The notes under the pieces: model-generated
What the model was told of the DNA's origin: nothing
The model's input: the letters and a program-made list of their open reading frames with translations, nothing else
Database searches by the model: none
Translations under genes and position numbers: made by a program
Shown: positions 12,601 through 25,069 of the stretch, one piece after another
How positions within the stretch are numbered: the stretch's first letter is position 1
How the letters are laid out: every line of letters starts with the position of its first letter
Assembly (NCBI GenBank): GCA_037501455.1
Contig: CM074864.1
Span: forward strand, 26,468,001 to 26,532,000
Origin: Lantana camara
Lineage: Eukaryota > Streptophyta > Magnoliopsida > Lamiales > Verbenaceae
Direction: 5' to 3'
DNA length: 64,000 nucleotides

Positions 12601-13507
12601 GATGAAAGATCTTGGTGATGCGTCCTATATCCTTGGAATAAAAATCTATCGAGATAGATCTAGAAGGTTAATTGGACTATCATAGTCAATGTACATTGAC
12701 AAAGTATTGAAGAGATTCAATATCGAGTCAGCAAAGGTTAAGAACCTTCCTATAAGTGTAGGAACATGTCTTTCTAAGAAGATGTGTCCTAAGAGTAACC
12801 TTGAGAAGAAAAGAATGACTCATACACCTTATGCATCAGCAATAGGTAGCATAATGTACGCAATGTTATGTACTCGACCGGATGTGGCTTATGCACTTAG
12901 TGTAACAAGTCATTTCCAATCTGACCCTGGAGATGGTCACTGGGCTACCGTGAAGAATATTCTTAAGTACTTGAACAGTACTAATGATTTATTCTTAGTT
13001 TACGGAGGTTAGAAAGATCTTACTGTCGAAGGATACTGCGATGCAAGCTTCGCATCTGACTTAGATGATTTTAAGTCAATGTCAGGATATATTTTCTGCC
13101 TAAACGGCGGAGCAGTGAGTTGGAAGAGTTCCAAGCAAACGACCACTGCAGATTCGACCACTGTGGCCGAATACTTAGCTGAAAATGCAGCTAAGGAAGG
13201 TGTTTGGATTAGAAACTTCATTCAAGAGTTGAATGTTGTTCCTAGCATAAAAGACCCCATTACTGTGTTTTGTGACAACATTGGGGCAGTTGCTTAAGCA
13301 AGAGAACCAAGATCTCACCAACGGACCAAGCACATTATGAGGAAGTATCACCTAATCCGTGATATTATCAAAAGGGGAGATGTGCAAATGGAGAGGGTCA
13401 CATCAGCAGAAAACGTGGAAGATCCACTTACTAAACCCCGTAGTCGAGAAGCTTTCCAAGGTCATCTTCAGAAGATGGGACTTAGAGTAGCCTTAGAATG
13501 GCTTTGA
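9603..13507 (+). pseudogene. Ty1/copia gag-pol polyprotein, broken (copy 1)
   Basis: A degenerate polyprotein in copia order. It has gag (GPNYSDWLRNL near 9650), a zinc knuckle C-X2-C-X4-H-X4-C at 10358-10399, a protease motif LDTGCGAH near 10480, integrase core (HSDVCGPLS, IDDFSRYGYVYLMKY, 11050-11260), RT with YVDD at 12521-12532, and RNase H (CDASFASDL, then ADSTTVAEY, 13040-13290). The usual family length is about 1,300 codons, which fits. It is broken by stops shared with copy 2 (ends of the frames at 9886, 10614 and 11256). Private TAG stops sit at 10385, 12168 and 12257 where copy 2 has tryptophan codons, with a TGA at 10895 and a 1-base loss near 11417. The lineage is Tork/Angela-like at best guess. 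Confidence 0.88.
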
Positions 13508-13523
13508 CGGGCAAGTGGGAGAT

Positions 13524-15006
13524 TGTTAGGAATAGTACCCTAGAAAGCCGATTGTATATCCGCTTTGTATTTTTCCTTATTGTAATCGCAAACAATCTTT
13601 GAATAAAATAACGAATTAAGGCAACACTTCTTTATATGCTCTTGTTTGGTATGCGTTTACTTTAGCTTTGCGTGTATGAGAACTCCCCTCATCCTGACAA
13701 CTTTAGGACTCTACCATTTAGGTGAAATGGTTCATGAAACGAGCTCTATTTCACATAAGTCATGATTAGTAAAATACTCCAAGCCGATGAGTCCTACAGA
13801 CAGTGGGAGTGTCAACCTGACTCCTCTAAGCCTTGCTTGTGGGATCACGTCCTTAAGAAGGACCACCTTATTTCATGGAGGTGCAAAGTGTATAGTTGAT
13901 ACGTGCGTGATACATGAGGGTGCTTACTTCCATAAGTAAGTTCACTGAGGTACCCCGTGTGAGAAGATTCCTAAATGGGAAAGGAAGTTTCTATTACAGG
14001 AAATGGAAACTTCCAGATTAGGAACTATCTCACGAGTCATTGATGTGATTAATTGATCCTTAGACTTGAGGTTCCATGTCACTTTATGAGTTAACTCTGT
14101 AGTCTTAGGTATAAGCTTTAAAGGGTGTCGCCTTAGATAACTGATTGAAGGCTTATGCTGGGGCTACACAAGTGACTCATGAAAGTGAATGAGAATCAAG
14201 AAAGGACCTACACTTGCATTTGCAAGGTGATCTCTTATTGTGTAAGTCATTCATATGCCATATGGAGTCCTTGGCCAAGGAAGTAGATCAAGACATCAAG
14301 AAAAGGGTTTGTTGAATTGAGATCAAATGGATATGAAATGCACTTAGCTTTAAGACCAGATTATTGGGGTTCTGATTATTCCCTTGCCCTAGATCTAGGT
14401 TGAGAGATAGTAAGTAGGAGGATTGTATCTCACATGAATCAATGACTTTAAGGTTCTGTCGAATCGAGACATTCCAATTCAGCTAGGGGTTAAACACCTG
14501 TTGCTAGACTATGGTCGTTTAATCTGTGGACTGATTAATTAATTAGTGAATTAATTAATTAGGGTCACTGCTAATTGAATTGAGAACCTAGAGGGTCACA
14601 CACAACAACTTGGTTACATGAATTGAGGTTTTGAAATGATTAAAAGAGTTGATCATGCCGAGAGGGTTCCACACCTGTGAATCACACGTGTGGGTCACGT
14701 GAGTGACACGTGGGTCACACGTGCATATATATGTATATGTGATTAAATAATTAATGTGTTAATTATTTAATAGACTTTGGTTTAATTTTTGGATTAAAAG
14801 GAAAGTCTTATTTTGGAGAAAAATAATCTATTTAATTAATTACAAATTAATTAATTAGATAAAATAAGTTATTTATTTATTAATAAATAAAGTATAAAAT
14901 TATCCAAAAGGGGTTTGGATATTTTAGCTCTCTTAAAAGTTGATTTGAATTAGAATTCAAAAGTCAAAGTTTGGAATCACTTGATGATCAAGTAATAAGA
15001 GAGAGG
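13524..15006 (+). mobile_element. Truncated copia 3' LTR (copy 1)
   Basis: Starts TGTTAGGAATAGTACCC directly after the purine tract GCAAGTGGGAGAT (13511-13523). It matches the first 1.48 kb of the 1.9-kb LTR A, then stops at 15006, about 50 bp before the position of the TATA box. The lost part contains promoter, R and U5. The break is shared with copy 2 (34549), so it happened before the tandem duplication. Confidence 0.85.
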
Positions 15007-17607
15007 ATGACTATCAAGCCGTTGCCCCACATTAAGGATTTATTCGATATGCTGCAAGGTTCAGGAATTTATTCAAAATTGGATTTAAGGTAAGGGTACT
15101 ATCAGTTGAAAATTCGGGAAGAATATATTCCAAAGACAAGATTTAATACCTGGTATGGAAATTATGAGTTCGTAGTGATGCCTTTTGGTTTGACTAATGC
15201 CCCTGCAGCATTTATGGATATGATGCATCGGATTTTTCAGCCTTATTTGGATGAATTCGTGGTAATATTTATTGATGACATCCTTGTTTATTTGAGGACT
15301 CGGGAAGATCATGCCAGGCATCTCAGATTGGAATTGGAAACGTTAAGAGGGCACCGGTTATATGCGAAGTTTAGTAAATGTGAGTTTTGGATCGACTGGG
15401 TTGCTTTTCTAGGTCATATCATCTCAAGTAAGGGTTTGGAAGTTGATCCTTCAAAGATCGAATCGGTTATTCAGTGGCAGAGTCCAAAGAATACCTCCAA
15501 GGTCAGAAGTTTCTTGGGTTTGGCAGGTTATTACCGAAGGTTTGTGGATTTTTCAAAGATTGCCGCCCCTTTAAATCGGTTGACTAAGAAGGAAGTTAAG
15601 TTTGAGTGGGACGAGGCTTGTGAGGCGAGTTTCCAACTCTTGAAGGAAAATTTGACCACTGCACCGGTATTAGCACTTCCCGAAGGCACTGAAGGATACA
15701 CAGTTTTTACGGACGCCTCGAAGGAAGGGTTGGGATGTGTTTTGATGCAGAATGGTAAAGTGATAGCCTAAGCCTTAAGGAAACTGAAAGATCATGAACA
15801 AAACTATCCCACTCATGATCTCGAACTTGCAGCAGTGATCTTTTCTTTGGGAAAGTGGAAACACTATCTTTATGGAATTTCTTTCGTGATCTTTTCGGAC
15901 CACAAGAGTCTCCAGTATTTGTTTTCTCAGAAGGAGTTGAACAAGAGACAAAGGCGTTGGATGGAGATGTTGGTGGATTATGAGTGTACAATCCGATACC
16001 ACCCCGGAAAGGCCAACGTAGTCGCGGATGCGGTTAGTAGGAAAGCTAGCATGTCAATTGTTAAAGTGGAAATTGAGGATGAACCTGAGTCTTTCAAGCT
16101 GAGAGCTAATATTCGGAATATTACCGTTCAGCCGGATCTTCAGCAGAGATTATTTGAAGCTCAGAGAGTGGATTCCGAGGTTCAGAAATTAGTGCAGAAA
16201 GCTAGAATTGATCCAGAGAGTCCGTTTGGGTTTGATGATACCGGACTTCTAAGGTTTAAAAACAGAGTAGTTGTACCGGAAGAGTTGAAACGGTTGATAT
16301 TGGAAGAAGCTCATCGGTCAGGGTATTCGATACATCCTGGGGAAAACAAATGTATAAGGATTTAAAGCAATTTTATTGGTGGAATGGACTTAAGCGGGAT
16401 GTGATCAACTTTGTGAAACATTGCTTGACTTGCTAAGTTGTGAAAGCAGAGCATCAGAAGCCATCGCGGCTACTTCAACCGTTACCTATTCCGGAATCGA
16501 AATAGCAGCAAGTGGCAATGAATTTCGTTTCAGGTCTTCCACGAGTGAAGGGTGGTTTAGATGGAATTTGGGTGATTATGGATCGATTGACCAAATCGGC
16601 ACATTTTCTTGCTATTCGGATGTCGGATAAAGTGACTAAGCTAGCTAAAAAGTATGTTGATGAAATTGTCCGACTTCAAGGAGTTCCGGTTAGCATTGTA
16701 TCAGATCGGGATCCGAGGTTTACTTCTAGATTTTGGCAAGAATTGCAAATAAATCTGGGGACAAGGCTTCACTTCAGCACAACTTTCCATCCTCAAACAA
16801 ACGGGCAGTCAGAGAGATTAATTAAATATTTGGAGGATATGTTGAGAGCATGTGTATTGGATTTTCCGAGTTCGTGGAACGACCAATTGCCTTTGATTGA
16901 GTTTACCTATAATAACAGCTTTCAAGCCTCGATATATAGAAATGGCGCCTTATAAAGCTCTCTACGGACGGAAATGCAGATCTCCGTTGTTCTTTGATTT
17001 GGAAGAATGGAATTGGACCAAACAGGAAGGTGTAAAATGAGGTGAGAAAAAGGAAAAGCCTTCTAAGGCATTACAAGAGGTGATTGATAAGGTCTAGGTA
17101 ATCAGACAACGGATGAAAGTAGCTCAGGATTGACAGAAAAGTTATGCAGATCACCGAAGAAAGAATCCTGAGTTTGAGATCGGTGATAGGGTCTTCTTAA
17201 AAGCTTCTCCACAAAAGGGGTTTTCAAGGATTGGTAAGGGAAGAAAATTGAATCCCTGATACTTGGGACCGTATGAGATTTTGGAGAGAATCGGGGATAC
17301 AGCCTACCGTTCGGACCTACCTCCGAGTTTGACCGGAATTCACAATGTATTTCATGTTTCTTAGCTTCGGAAGTATTATCCGGATGAACCCGAGATCCTA
17401 CCCATTGAAGAGGTGGAACTTGAGCCTAACCTCACCTTCGTTTAGAAACCGGTTAAGATTTTGGATCGGAAATTGCAAGAACTAAGAAATCGGAAAATCC
17501 CACTGGTTAAAGTCCAATGGAGAAGTGACAAAACGGAAGAAGCTACGTGGGAGACGGAAGATAAGATGAAAAGATTTCATCCCGAGTTGTTTCTGGGCAA
17601 TCAATTA
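15007..17607 (+). pseudogene. Ty3/gypsy RT-RNase H-integrase-chromodomain, broken (copy 1)
   Basis: Begins abruptly inside reverse transcriptase (KPLPHIKDLFDMLQGSG), then [12 protein letters not shown] and FIDDILVY (15268 onward). RNase H follows ([17 protein letters not shown], then a tether to [15 protein letters not shown] near 16000), and integrase with a zinc finger (HCLTC), IVSDRDPRF and HPQTNGQSERL (16690-16820). A C-terminal chromodomain-like segment (VKVQWRSDKTEEATWE) ends near 17600. This order is that of chromoviruses, Tekay/Del-like by overall resemblance. Stops interrupt it at 15089, 15769, 16363, 16433, 17038, 17095, 17132, 17362 and elsewhere. Gag and protease are missing. Confidence 0.88.
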
Positions 17608-17628
17608 ATCCGAGGACGGATTCTTTTA

Positions 17629-17640
17629 AGGGGGAGAGGT
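17629..17640 (+). other. Polypurine tract of element C
   Basis: AGGGGGAGAGGT directly before the 3' LTR start TGTGACGCC. This is where plus-strand synthesis of a gypsy element is primed. The copy at 37172-37183 is identical. Confidence 0.8.
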
Positions 17641-17835
17641 TGTGACGCCCCGATATTTCGGCCGTACAGGTATGGCGTATGTGTTTACCAAATTGCTCGA
17701 ATTAATTGTTTATAAGTATTTTGTATATTTAATTTTCTTATTAAATGATAAAATGTTAATTATTCATATCTTATGTTAATTAATATTAAATACATGCGAA
17801 TTAGTTGACATTTAAATCTTAATGTTATAAATATT

Positions 17836-17878
<43 letters not shown>

Positions 17879-20800
17879 ATTCGTGCAATTTGACCTTAAA
17901 ATATATGTAATTAGTGCATTTTGATTTAATGTATATTTAATTCATGCACTTTAGTTTATATTTAAAAATGAATTTAAATTTTGTTATATATTATGAATTT
18001 ATTTATGCATTGCTCATGAGTGTTATAAACGCGCTTCGTTTTTATATGATTTGATATCGAAAATTCGTGAAAGTTTAATATGTCGAAGATATACGTGTCA
18101 TGAATATGAATACATGCTCGTTTAATGTTTTCGGATTCATTTGCATTAGTTTCGAATTTATTTTGTTTTTGGAATCCAAATCAGAGGCTAATGAGCAATT
18201 AGCACACCCTTGGTTCTGTATGTGATATCTTTAGCTAGGAAACTCGGATCTGAGTTTAGTCAACTTCGCTGAACTTGTAACGAAAATTTAGGTTTAATGA
18301 ACTTATCCTTATATTTTTCCAAAGTTATTTGAACCTCCGAAATTCAACCGAAAAGTGCTATGTTCGTCAAAACTGCCACAACACACTAAAATGGCCATAA
18401 CTTTCTCAAAGCTTGACCAAATTAACCATGGTTTGATTCCTTGGAACCCTAAATCAACCCTATAACAGCCCTTAATCATCCCCAACCGAATCAACCCTCC
18501 ATACTTAGAGAAATTTCAGCAAAATCCTCTGCTCTCCAGTTTTCCCGTAACCCTTGCCAAGCTTGGGGATTGAAGGCTCAAATCTTCTCCAAACTTCATC
18601 CAATCCACAAGGTAAGCTTGGGGTTCTAATATACATTCATTATGGGTTATTTCAAACCATGCATCCCCAATTTTGAGCATTCTTTCATTGGATTTTGGAG
18701 AAGATGATTGAATAGTAAGTTTTGGAGCCATATAGCGATCTCATGCGTTCCTTGATGCTTTTGGTTGATTTAAAGCACGAAAATGGTTGTCTTAACTCCC
18801 TATTTTCATTTATGATCATTGATTATATGGTAGTTGAAGATTTAATGAGATGTCATTAATGAGGTTTTGAAAGAAAATTGATGAAATGAGATCTTGCCTA
18901 CCTTGTTCTCGTATGGATGGTTTTGATGCATGTTGGGGTGTTGATTTAGGACTAAATTGATGATCTTTCATTACTCTTTCATACCTGATCATGTTAGTTG
19001 GAGGTTGGTTGAAGCTTTGTGCAGTTTTCCCCTGTTTTGCCCCTGTTTTTCGGCCTGAACTGCTGCTATCAGCTGCTGCTCTTTTCCCTTCCTTGTTGTT
19101 ATCAGTTTTCAATTATATTGTGGGAGTTTTTGGCCTAGTTTGCTGCTGCATCTTTTTCCTTAATTGTTGCTACCTGTTGCTGTGTATTCATGCATTTAGA
19201 ACAGGGGTTAAGCTTCGTTTTGGGCTACTGGTGCACGACGGAAATGGATCTCCCCTGGAAGGAAGATTTTGGCCATGAAAAGGCCCGGCCGGGTACCCTT
19301 TGTGCAGAAACCTTCTGCATGAAAGACCCCGGGCGGGGAATTTTGAGTACAAAATCTCCCCTGGCGAGGAGATTGGTTTGGGAGCTGCTGTGTGTTGCTG
19401 CATTAATTTATGCATGTAATGTGGTATGTGTGTTCATGTTTGCATGCATGAGATGATTTTAAATTAAGTTGTTAATGCATGCAGTATGTACGTGTATATT
19501 TATATATAGATATATGCATGCATGTTTTAAGTTTGTGAGTGTTTGCATGCATGAAATTTAATATTTTGTGCATGATTATATATGAATTATAGAATTAAAT
19601 TGTTACCTATTTCATGTTCTTATCTAATTTCCTATCTTGATTTGAATGTATTTATTTTTCTATTCTCTAATTGTAAAACGTGATATAGTACGTGTTATGA
19701 TAGTTATATGAATTCCTTGGATTAATTTGGTATGAAATATGAAATTCATGACTTGAATGATTATGAACGCTTCCTTGAACGAATGAATGACTTGTTTATA
19801 TGATTTAAATGCATTAATAGTGCACATGAATGTGTTCATTACATCATATCATCTTTATGTATTCATGTCATGATCATTACATTGCCGAGCGTCTTATATG
19901 GTCATTTGAGTCTCACTTCACCTTCCTTGCACAGATTTTGATCCAGTTGGAGACGAGGCCGATCAGTGAGGCTCTTGTGTTCTCCTGTTTGCCGTTTAAG
20001 GTGGGTTTCTCTACTATTTAGATAAATGACCCTATATACCTTCAATGTGTAATGTTTTCGACCAAAATTACTATATGTATATAGAGTCGCTTCAAGAGTA
20101 AATGTTTGCAACGTAAAGCCTTTATTTTATGAATCCTACCAAATGTTTTGGCCAGAATGAATGAATGAATGCACAGAATTGGGCCCAGGGACTTAGTCTG
20201 AGTGGCTATCCGGGGAGGCATGGGCCGACGGTGATCCCTTACCCTAGTTCCAACCAAATAACGGTGTAACCGGACCTCGTTAGGAGTTAGCGAGGAATGG
20301 ACACTGAGTACCATCTGGGGAGTCATGTAACCTCTTTTGGCCAATGAATGGGTTGTCGGGCCTTGTAAACCCGCCACCAACCCCGGAGGAAGAAGGAGTA
20401 AATGATAATGAATGTGCACGAAAGAATGTGATGCATGAAAAGAAAGAAAGATTGAAGGATTAACGAATTACACAAGGTGTTGGGCCTAATGTAATGTGAT
20501 TGTTATAATCCCTTTTGATGATTTCTTTATTTCACTCACTTGGGAAATACTTTAAAACCCTCACATGGGATTATAGCTTGCATGTGATTGTTTAATTACT
20601 GTCTTATATTATATGTACGCCCTGTTTTTATGCCCACCAGTCCCTTTTGGACTGAACCCGTTTGGTTTTCAGTTGTTTTATGCAGGTGTCAGGGGAGCTA
20701 GGCGGGAATTCGAGTCATTGTGTCTCACATTGGTGTTTAGCTCTTGTATTTTGGGTCGTACACTTGCATACCCATAATCGTGATTATTGTATTTTGGAGC

Positions 20801-21079
20801 GTATTTGATAGCTTAGGCCGTGATGGCTCTTTTGGATACTTGCATATTGTAAATGATCTATTTTTGGAGCTTGAACGCTCATTATATATATATTATGATC
20901 CCTTATTCCTTCCACTTTAATATTTTGTTCTGATTTTATGTTTTAAGGGTTAGTCCCGCTAGCATAGTGTGTGTGATTGTTCCCGTTCGCCGTGATTTAG
21001 CTCGGGTATGGATTGTCCATTTCATATTCGGGGCAGGTCTCGATGCGGGGGATGTGGTACCTTGCGCTCGGGTGCTACA
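17641..21079 (+). mobile_element. 3' LTR of element C (complete, 3,439 bp)
   Basis: TGTGACGCCCC at the start, GGGTGCTACA at the end, then the target duplication. Internal landmarks: (AT)n at about 17839-17874; donor-like AAG|GTAAGC at 18611/18612; eroded palindromes 19247-19374; exon-like segment 19935-20000 (TTGCACAG before it, TTTAAG|GTGGGT after it); stem-loop CAGTCCCTTTTGGACTG at 20638-20654; acceptor-like TTATGCAG|GTG at 20685; GAGCTAGGCGGG at 20696-20707; and a terminal block beginning CCCGTTCGCCGTG near 20980. The segment 18218-20084 is deleted from the tandem copy. Confidence 0.88.
19935..20000 (+). other. Exon-like segment 2 of LTR C (66 nt)
   Basis: Bounded by CCTTCCTTGCACAG on the left and TTTAAG|GTGGGTTT on the right, which are good 3' and 5' splice-site matches. 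The same layout, with a 66-91 nt interior, recurs in LTRs B, D, E, G, H, I and K. This is a prediction from sequence; no transcript was seen. Confidence 0.5.
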
Positions 21080-21084
21080 AAAAG

Positions 21085-22124
21085 TGATACGGCCGTGTCA
21101 CACTTCACGGATCAAGAATCAGAGCAAAAAGTGACAGCAATGATAATTTTTAAACAAGAAAAAGTAAGGGAACGAGGTGCATCAAGGATCACATAACACT
21201 TCACGGATCAAGAATCGGAGCAAAAATGAACTAGAAATCAACAAATCTTTATAAACCCGTAACTATTCATCCCCAGGTCCAAAACTCACTCAAATCATGC
21301 TCAAAATCAAAGATTTAAGGGTTAAAAGTTGTATCAAGATGTGGACAACAAGAATACATGCTTACCTTTTCGATTTGACGAAGAATGAAGTTCGAACGAG
21401 TTCAAAATCGGCCTTGGGTGAATAGTGATGAATTCCCCTCTTCTCTTCCTCCTTCCTCCTTCTCTCTCTCGGTTCTCCTAGGGTTTGGAGCTAAAATGGG
21501 CAAGTGGGATGGTAGGTTTAGGTGTTAAGAAGAAATGGGTTCAAGAATCGGGTCAAACGGAATTAAAACAAGTCAAATACGGGCAAAATGGTGAAGGGTG
21601 GCGAATCTACGCGTGCTGCTAGGATCGGGCAAATTTCGGAGACTCGAACGGGCATAGAAAAATATAAGGCTAGGTTTCTTAGCTCTCAAATTTCGTTCCG
21701 AGTCCAGCGCCACTTCCATAATTCAAATCCGAATTCCCGATATCAAGTTACGACTTCCGGAACCCAAGGTGCGCTAAAACGTGTTAGGCCCTCGAGCCGC
21801 TTAACAATAAAACGGTTTAAAAACAGTATCAAATGAACTTAAAATGAGAAAAGAGCATAGGCATACGTTCATGAATCACATAATTCATGTATGGCAAGTT
21901 GGCACAAAAATTGGAATCACATACCGACATATACGGGTCAAGTTACAAGGATAACAAACATAAACATAAAAGTCATATTCAAAGTATAAAAATTAATTCA
22001 TATAATTCAATTAATCACATAATCAATACATTAAACATGTAATAACGTAATCAAATAAATTAAAATGCGCACTTAGCACTCTCGAAACGGTGTACCTATA
22101 CGGTCGAAGAGTTGGGGTGTTACA
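21085..22124 (-). mobile_element. Gypsy LTR B, segment 2 (5' part of the LTR)
   Basis: Continuation of LTR B after the C insertion. On the minus strand it starts TGTAACACCCCAAC at 22124, carries a donor-like AAG|GTAAGC at 21365/21366, and reaches the palindrome at 21086-21099. Joined to 2074-3979 it makes one LTR of about 2.95 kb. The right flank at 22125 is LTR J, so B is inserted in J. Confidence 0.8.
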
Positions 22125-22525
22125 ATAATTGCATTTATTCAAAGTCCTTCTCGGACCTTCATTATATTCAAGCATTCATATTTACTCTGGATGTTCATTC
22201 ATATGCAAGCATATCATCATCGTTATTGGGCCCGATGGTTTTCGATGGAAGTGATACTCGGGAGGTGAGCGCCAATGACATCACTAATATCGGTCGTCAC
22301 CATTAGACAATTGACACCGGCTTTAATCGGAGGTTGGTTAAGCCAGGACAATCTATCAGAGAAAGGACCGCAAATCCTTATCTTATTCATCGTTTATCGT
22401 CACCTAGGGCTAGCTACCCGAAGGGACACCGAAGAAGGTTGGTGTATGTGTATATGTTCAAGATGTTGTTGATCTCGGTCCAACATCGCTCATCGTTCAT
22501 TGTTTTCAAGGAGTAAGGGTGGAAA
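22125..22525 (+). mobile_element. LTR J, segment 1
   Basis: Aligns patchily with the reverse complement of LTR F around 6700-6920 (shared blocks include GGGCCCG, GGAGGTT, ATCGTCAC.AGGG and AGAAGG). It is therefore the middle of an F-like LTR on the plus strand. It is cut on the left by B and on the right by D; the rest is at 46925-47690. No reading frame of note. Confidence 0.55.
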
Positions 22526-23262
22526 TGTAGCACCCCGAAGCGCAGAGCACTACATCCCCCACACCATAACCCGACACGTGTAACGAAATGGAAACTCCGT
22601 ACACGCACCAAGCTACAGCGAACGGGTGACAAACAAAAACACACACACACTAGCTAGACGGTCTAATCCCTAAATCAGAGTGCGCCAAATAACAAATATC
22701 AAATGCGGAAGCTACTAGGATTCAAATACAAATATAAATGCTCGAATTTAAACAAGTTATGCATATATTGCCCATCCAAGGTCAAATATTCCATACACGC
22801 TTCAAAGTTTAAATTCTTAAATCATAACTTATACATATCTCGTACATAATATCTAAACCGAAATGTAAAGAATGCGAGAGATGCAAAGACTTGACTAACA
22901 AACTCGAACAGACTCAAAGAAAACTGCCGCCTAACGCGAACTCAACCTGCACCTGCAAACTCAAAAAATAAAGGGGAAAAAGAAGAAACGAGGAGGGGTC
23001 AGTCCTAAAGACTGGTGAGGGGGCTAACACACTCACACGTATATAAACGTAAGAGCAGAGCATATTCAAATTTAGAAAGTTCATGAACCGGGGCGTGGTT
23101 TTTGCAATCTAAAACATTTTAGCACGTGATACTAAGTATATAGAAAAGAATTAAGGCCGAAGGCCAAAATCAACCAAATTTTAGTAATTAATAATCCACT
23201 CCCGTTTCACGAACTAAGTTCATAACCAAACACACAACTCAGTGAGTACGAGTTTTGGACCA

Positions 23263-25016
23263 TGTAGCACCCGGGACGACAGGCACCACATCCCCCGCAC
23301 TATGAGTCTAATCCACATATGAAATAGGCAGTCCATACATCGAACTTACAACGAACGGGTGACAAACAAAATGACAGCCCTGACTAGGCGGAAGCTAACC
23401 CTGGAACAATCAACAATAACCAAAATGCTGAAGCAAGAAAATTATTCATGTAATATCAATAAAATAAATGAAATCCAACAAGAATATAAATATGGGTTCC
23501 GCTAATCAATACACCTGTCCTAACCTGTCCCGAAATAATATCAATTCAATAAATGGCACACCGGCCAACAATAATAGGTCAATACAATACTTAGAAACAA
23601 TACAGTATGCAGTGAGTGTAAGTGAGTGAGACTAGAACAATGACTCGACAATTCTAACTCCGCCTAGTAACCAACACCTGCAAAAGAAACTGGAAAAGTG
23701 GGAAAGAGGGGTCAGTCTCTAGAAGACTGAGCGAGCAGGAGCGATAAATATATATAAACATGCACATGCAAGTCATAAATCCCGAGCAAATTTTTATGTA
23801 AAGTTAGTTTCCAAGAGGGTAAGTGAATAAATAAGCAATGCTCGGACTTTACGACTAATCATATTAAATTCATTAAGTTTATAATTCATACATAAACATA
23901 AGGCTCGGCGATTGAGCGTGCATTATCTCCAACCAAACTCCGACCGTGTACGACAAATATCATTATTATATTAAATACGCGATCACACAGTACATTATAA
24001 TACATGCAAGCCATAAAATATAATCGTTTGGGCAATCCGTGTCCCGGCCTTCCCGCACGGTGCATAACAATCATAATATAATCATAATCATAAAATAAGT
24101 TCCAACCTTTTTCCTCCGGGTGGTGGATGGGTTAGCAAGACCCGACCACCGGTCCATACATAGGCCAATGGGGGTACATGAATCCCCCAAGGGCACTCAG
24201 CTCCCATTCCCCGCTAAACCTCCTAGCGAGGGGCGGTATCATCGTAAATGTGGTGGGACTAGTACAAGGGATCACCATCGGCCCTTGCCTCCCCGGATAG
24301 CCACTAGCACTAAGTCGCTGGGCCCGTGCATTCATAATCATATCCATAATCATATTCTCCCAAAATATTTGATTCATAAGAAACATAACATATTTCATAG
24401 TTCATTAGAAAAAGGGTTTACTCGATCAAAGTTTACTCGATGACTCTACTTTAAAAGTAACATATATATATATATATATATATAAGGATTTGGCCAAAGC
24501 TTGTCACATAAGGTTGTAGGGTTTAATATGTAACTAGAACGAAAACACCCTCACCTGGAATACCACGGGACATAAAGCATGAGCAATACAGGTGCCTATT
24601 CAATTCGGAAGTCTCCGCCCTGGAAACGAACTGTACAAGAGAAGGAACAATGTGTACCAGTGAGAGAAGACTCAATATGAACCAAATAAGACGCACAACA
24701 ATGTTATGATCATGATATGAATGTATAAAAGATAAGATTATGGAATGAAAATGTTCATGTGCACTATTAAGGAATTTAAGGCATATAAACAAGTCATTCA
24801 TTCGTTCATTTTCATCCAAATTCATAAATTCACACTTCATATCAATTCAATCCAAGAATTTCAAATATGCTAACAGCACGTATCAAATCGCATTTACAAT
24901 TAGGAAATCGACAATTAAATACATTCAAATCAAGATCGGAAATTAAATAAAACATGAAATAGGTAACAATTAAATTCTATAATTCAATTAATTCAAATAA
25001 TAATTAATATATAATA

Positions 25017-25069
<53 letters not shown>

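Larger units (their letters stand above)
3980..21079 (+). mobile_element. Composite gypsy (chromovirus) element C
   Basis: A 17.1-kb insertion bounded by gypsy LTR termini and the direct repeat AAAAG at 3975-3979 and 21080-21084. The left LTR begins TATGACGCC rather than the TGTGACGCC of the right LTR. The sequences on either side join into one LTR (B). Inside, the order is: truncated 5' LTR, minus-strand LTR F, copia gag-pol, truncated copia 3' LTR, gypsy RT-RNase H-integrase-chromodomain, purine tract and full 3' LTR. Gypsy gag and protease, the primer site and the 3' half of the 5' LTR are absent. The element could not replicate on its own. The part from 9759 on is present again in the tandem copy. 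Confidence 0.85.

Noticed and set aside
9603..13507. Stop-codon readthrough as a regulated copia gag-pol strategy
   Set aside because: Stops occur in many places, several differ between the two copies, and a 1-base loss is present; this is decay.
18816..19112. Small open frames with Gln/Lys-rich composition in LTR C
   Set aside because: They are not kept in the 5' LTR of the same element or in LTR E, and overlap intron-like sequence.
22526..23262. Primer site beside LTR D, making it a 5' LTR
   Set aside because: No TGGTATCAGAGC adjoins 22526 or 40214, unlike LTRs A, B, G and H.
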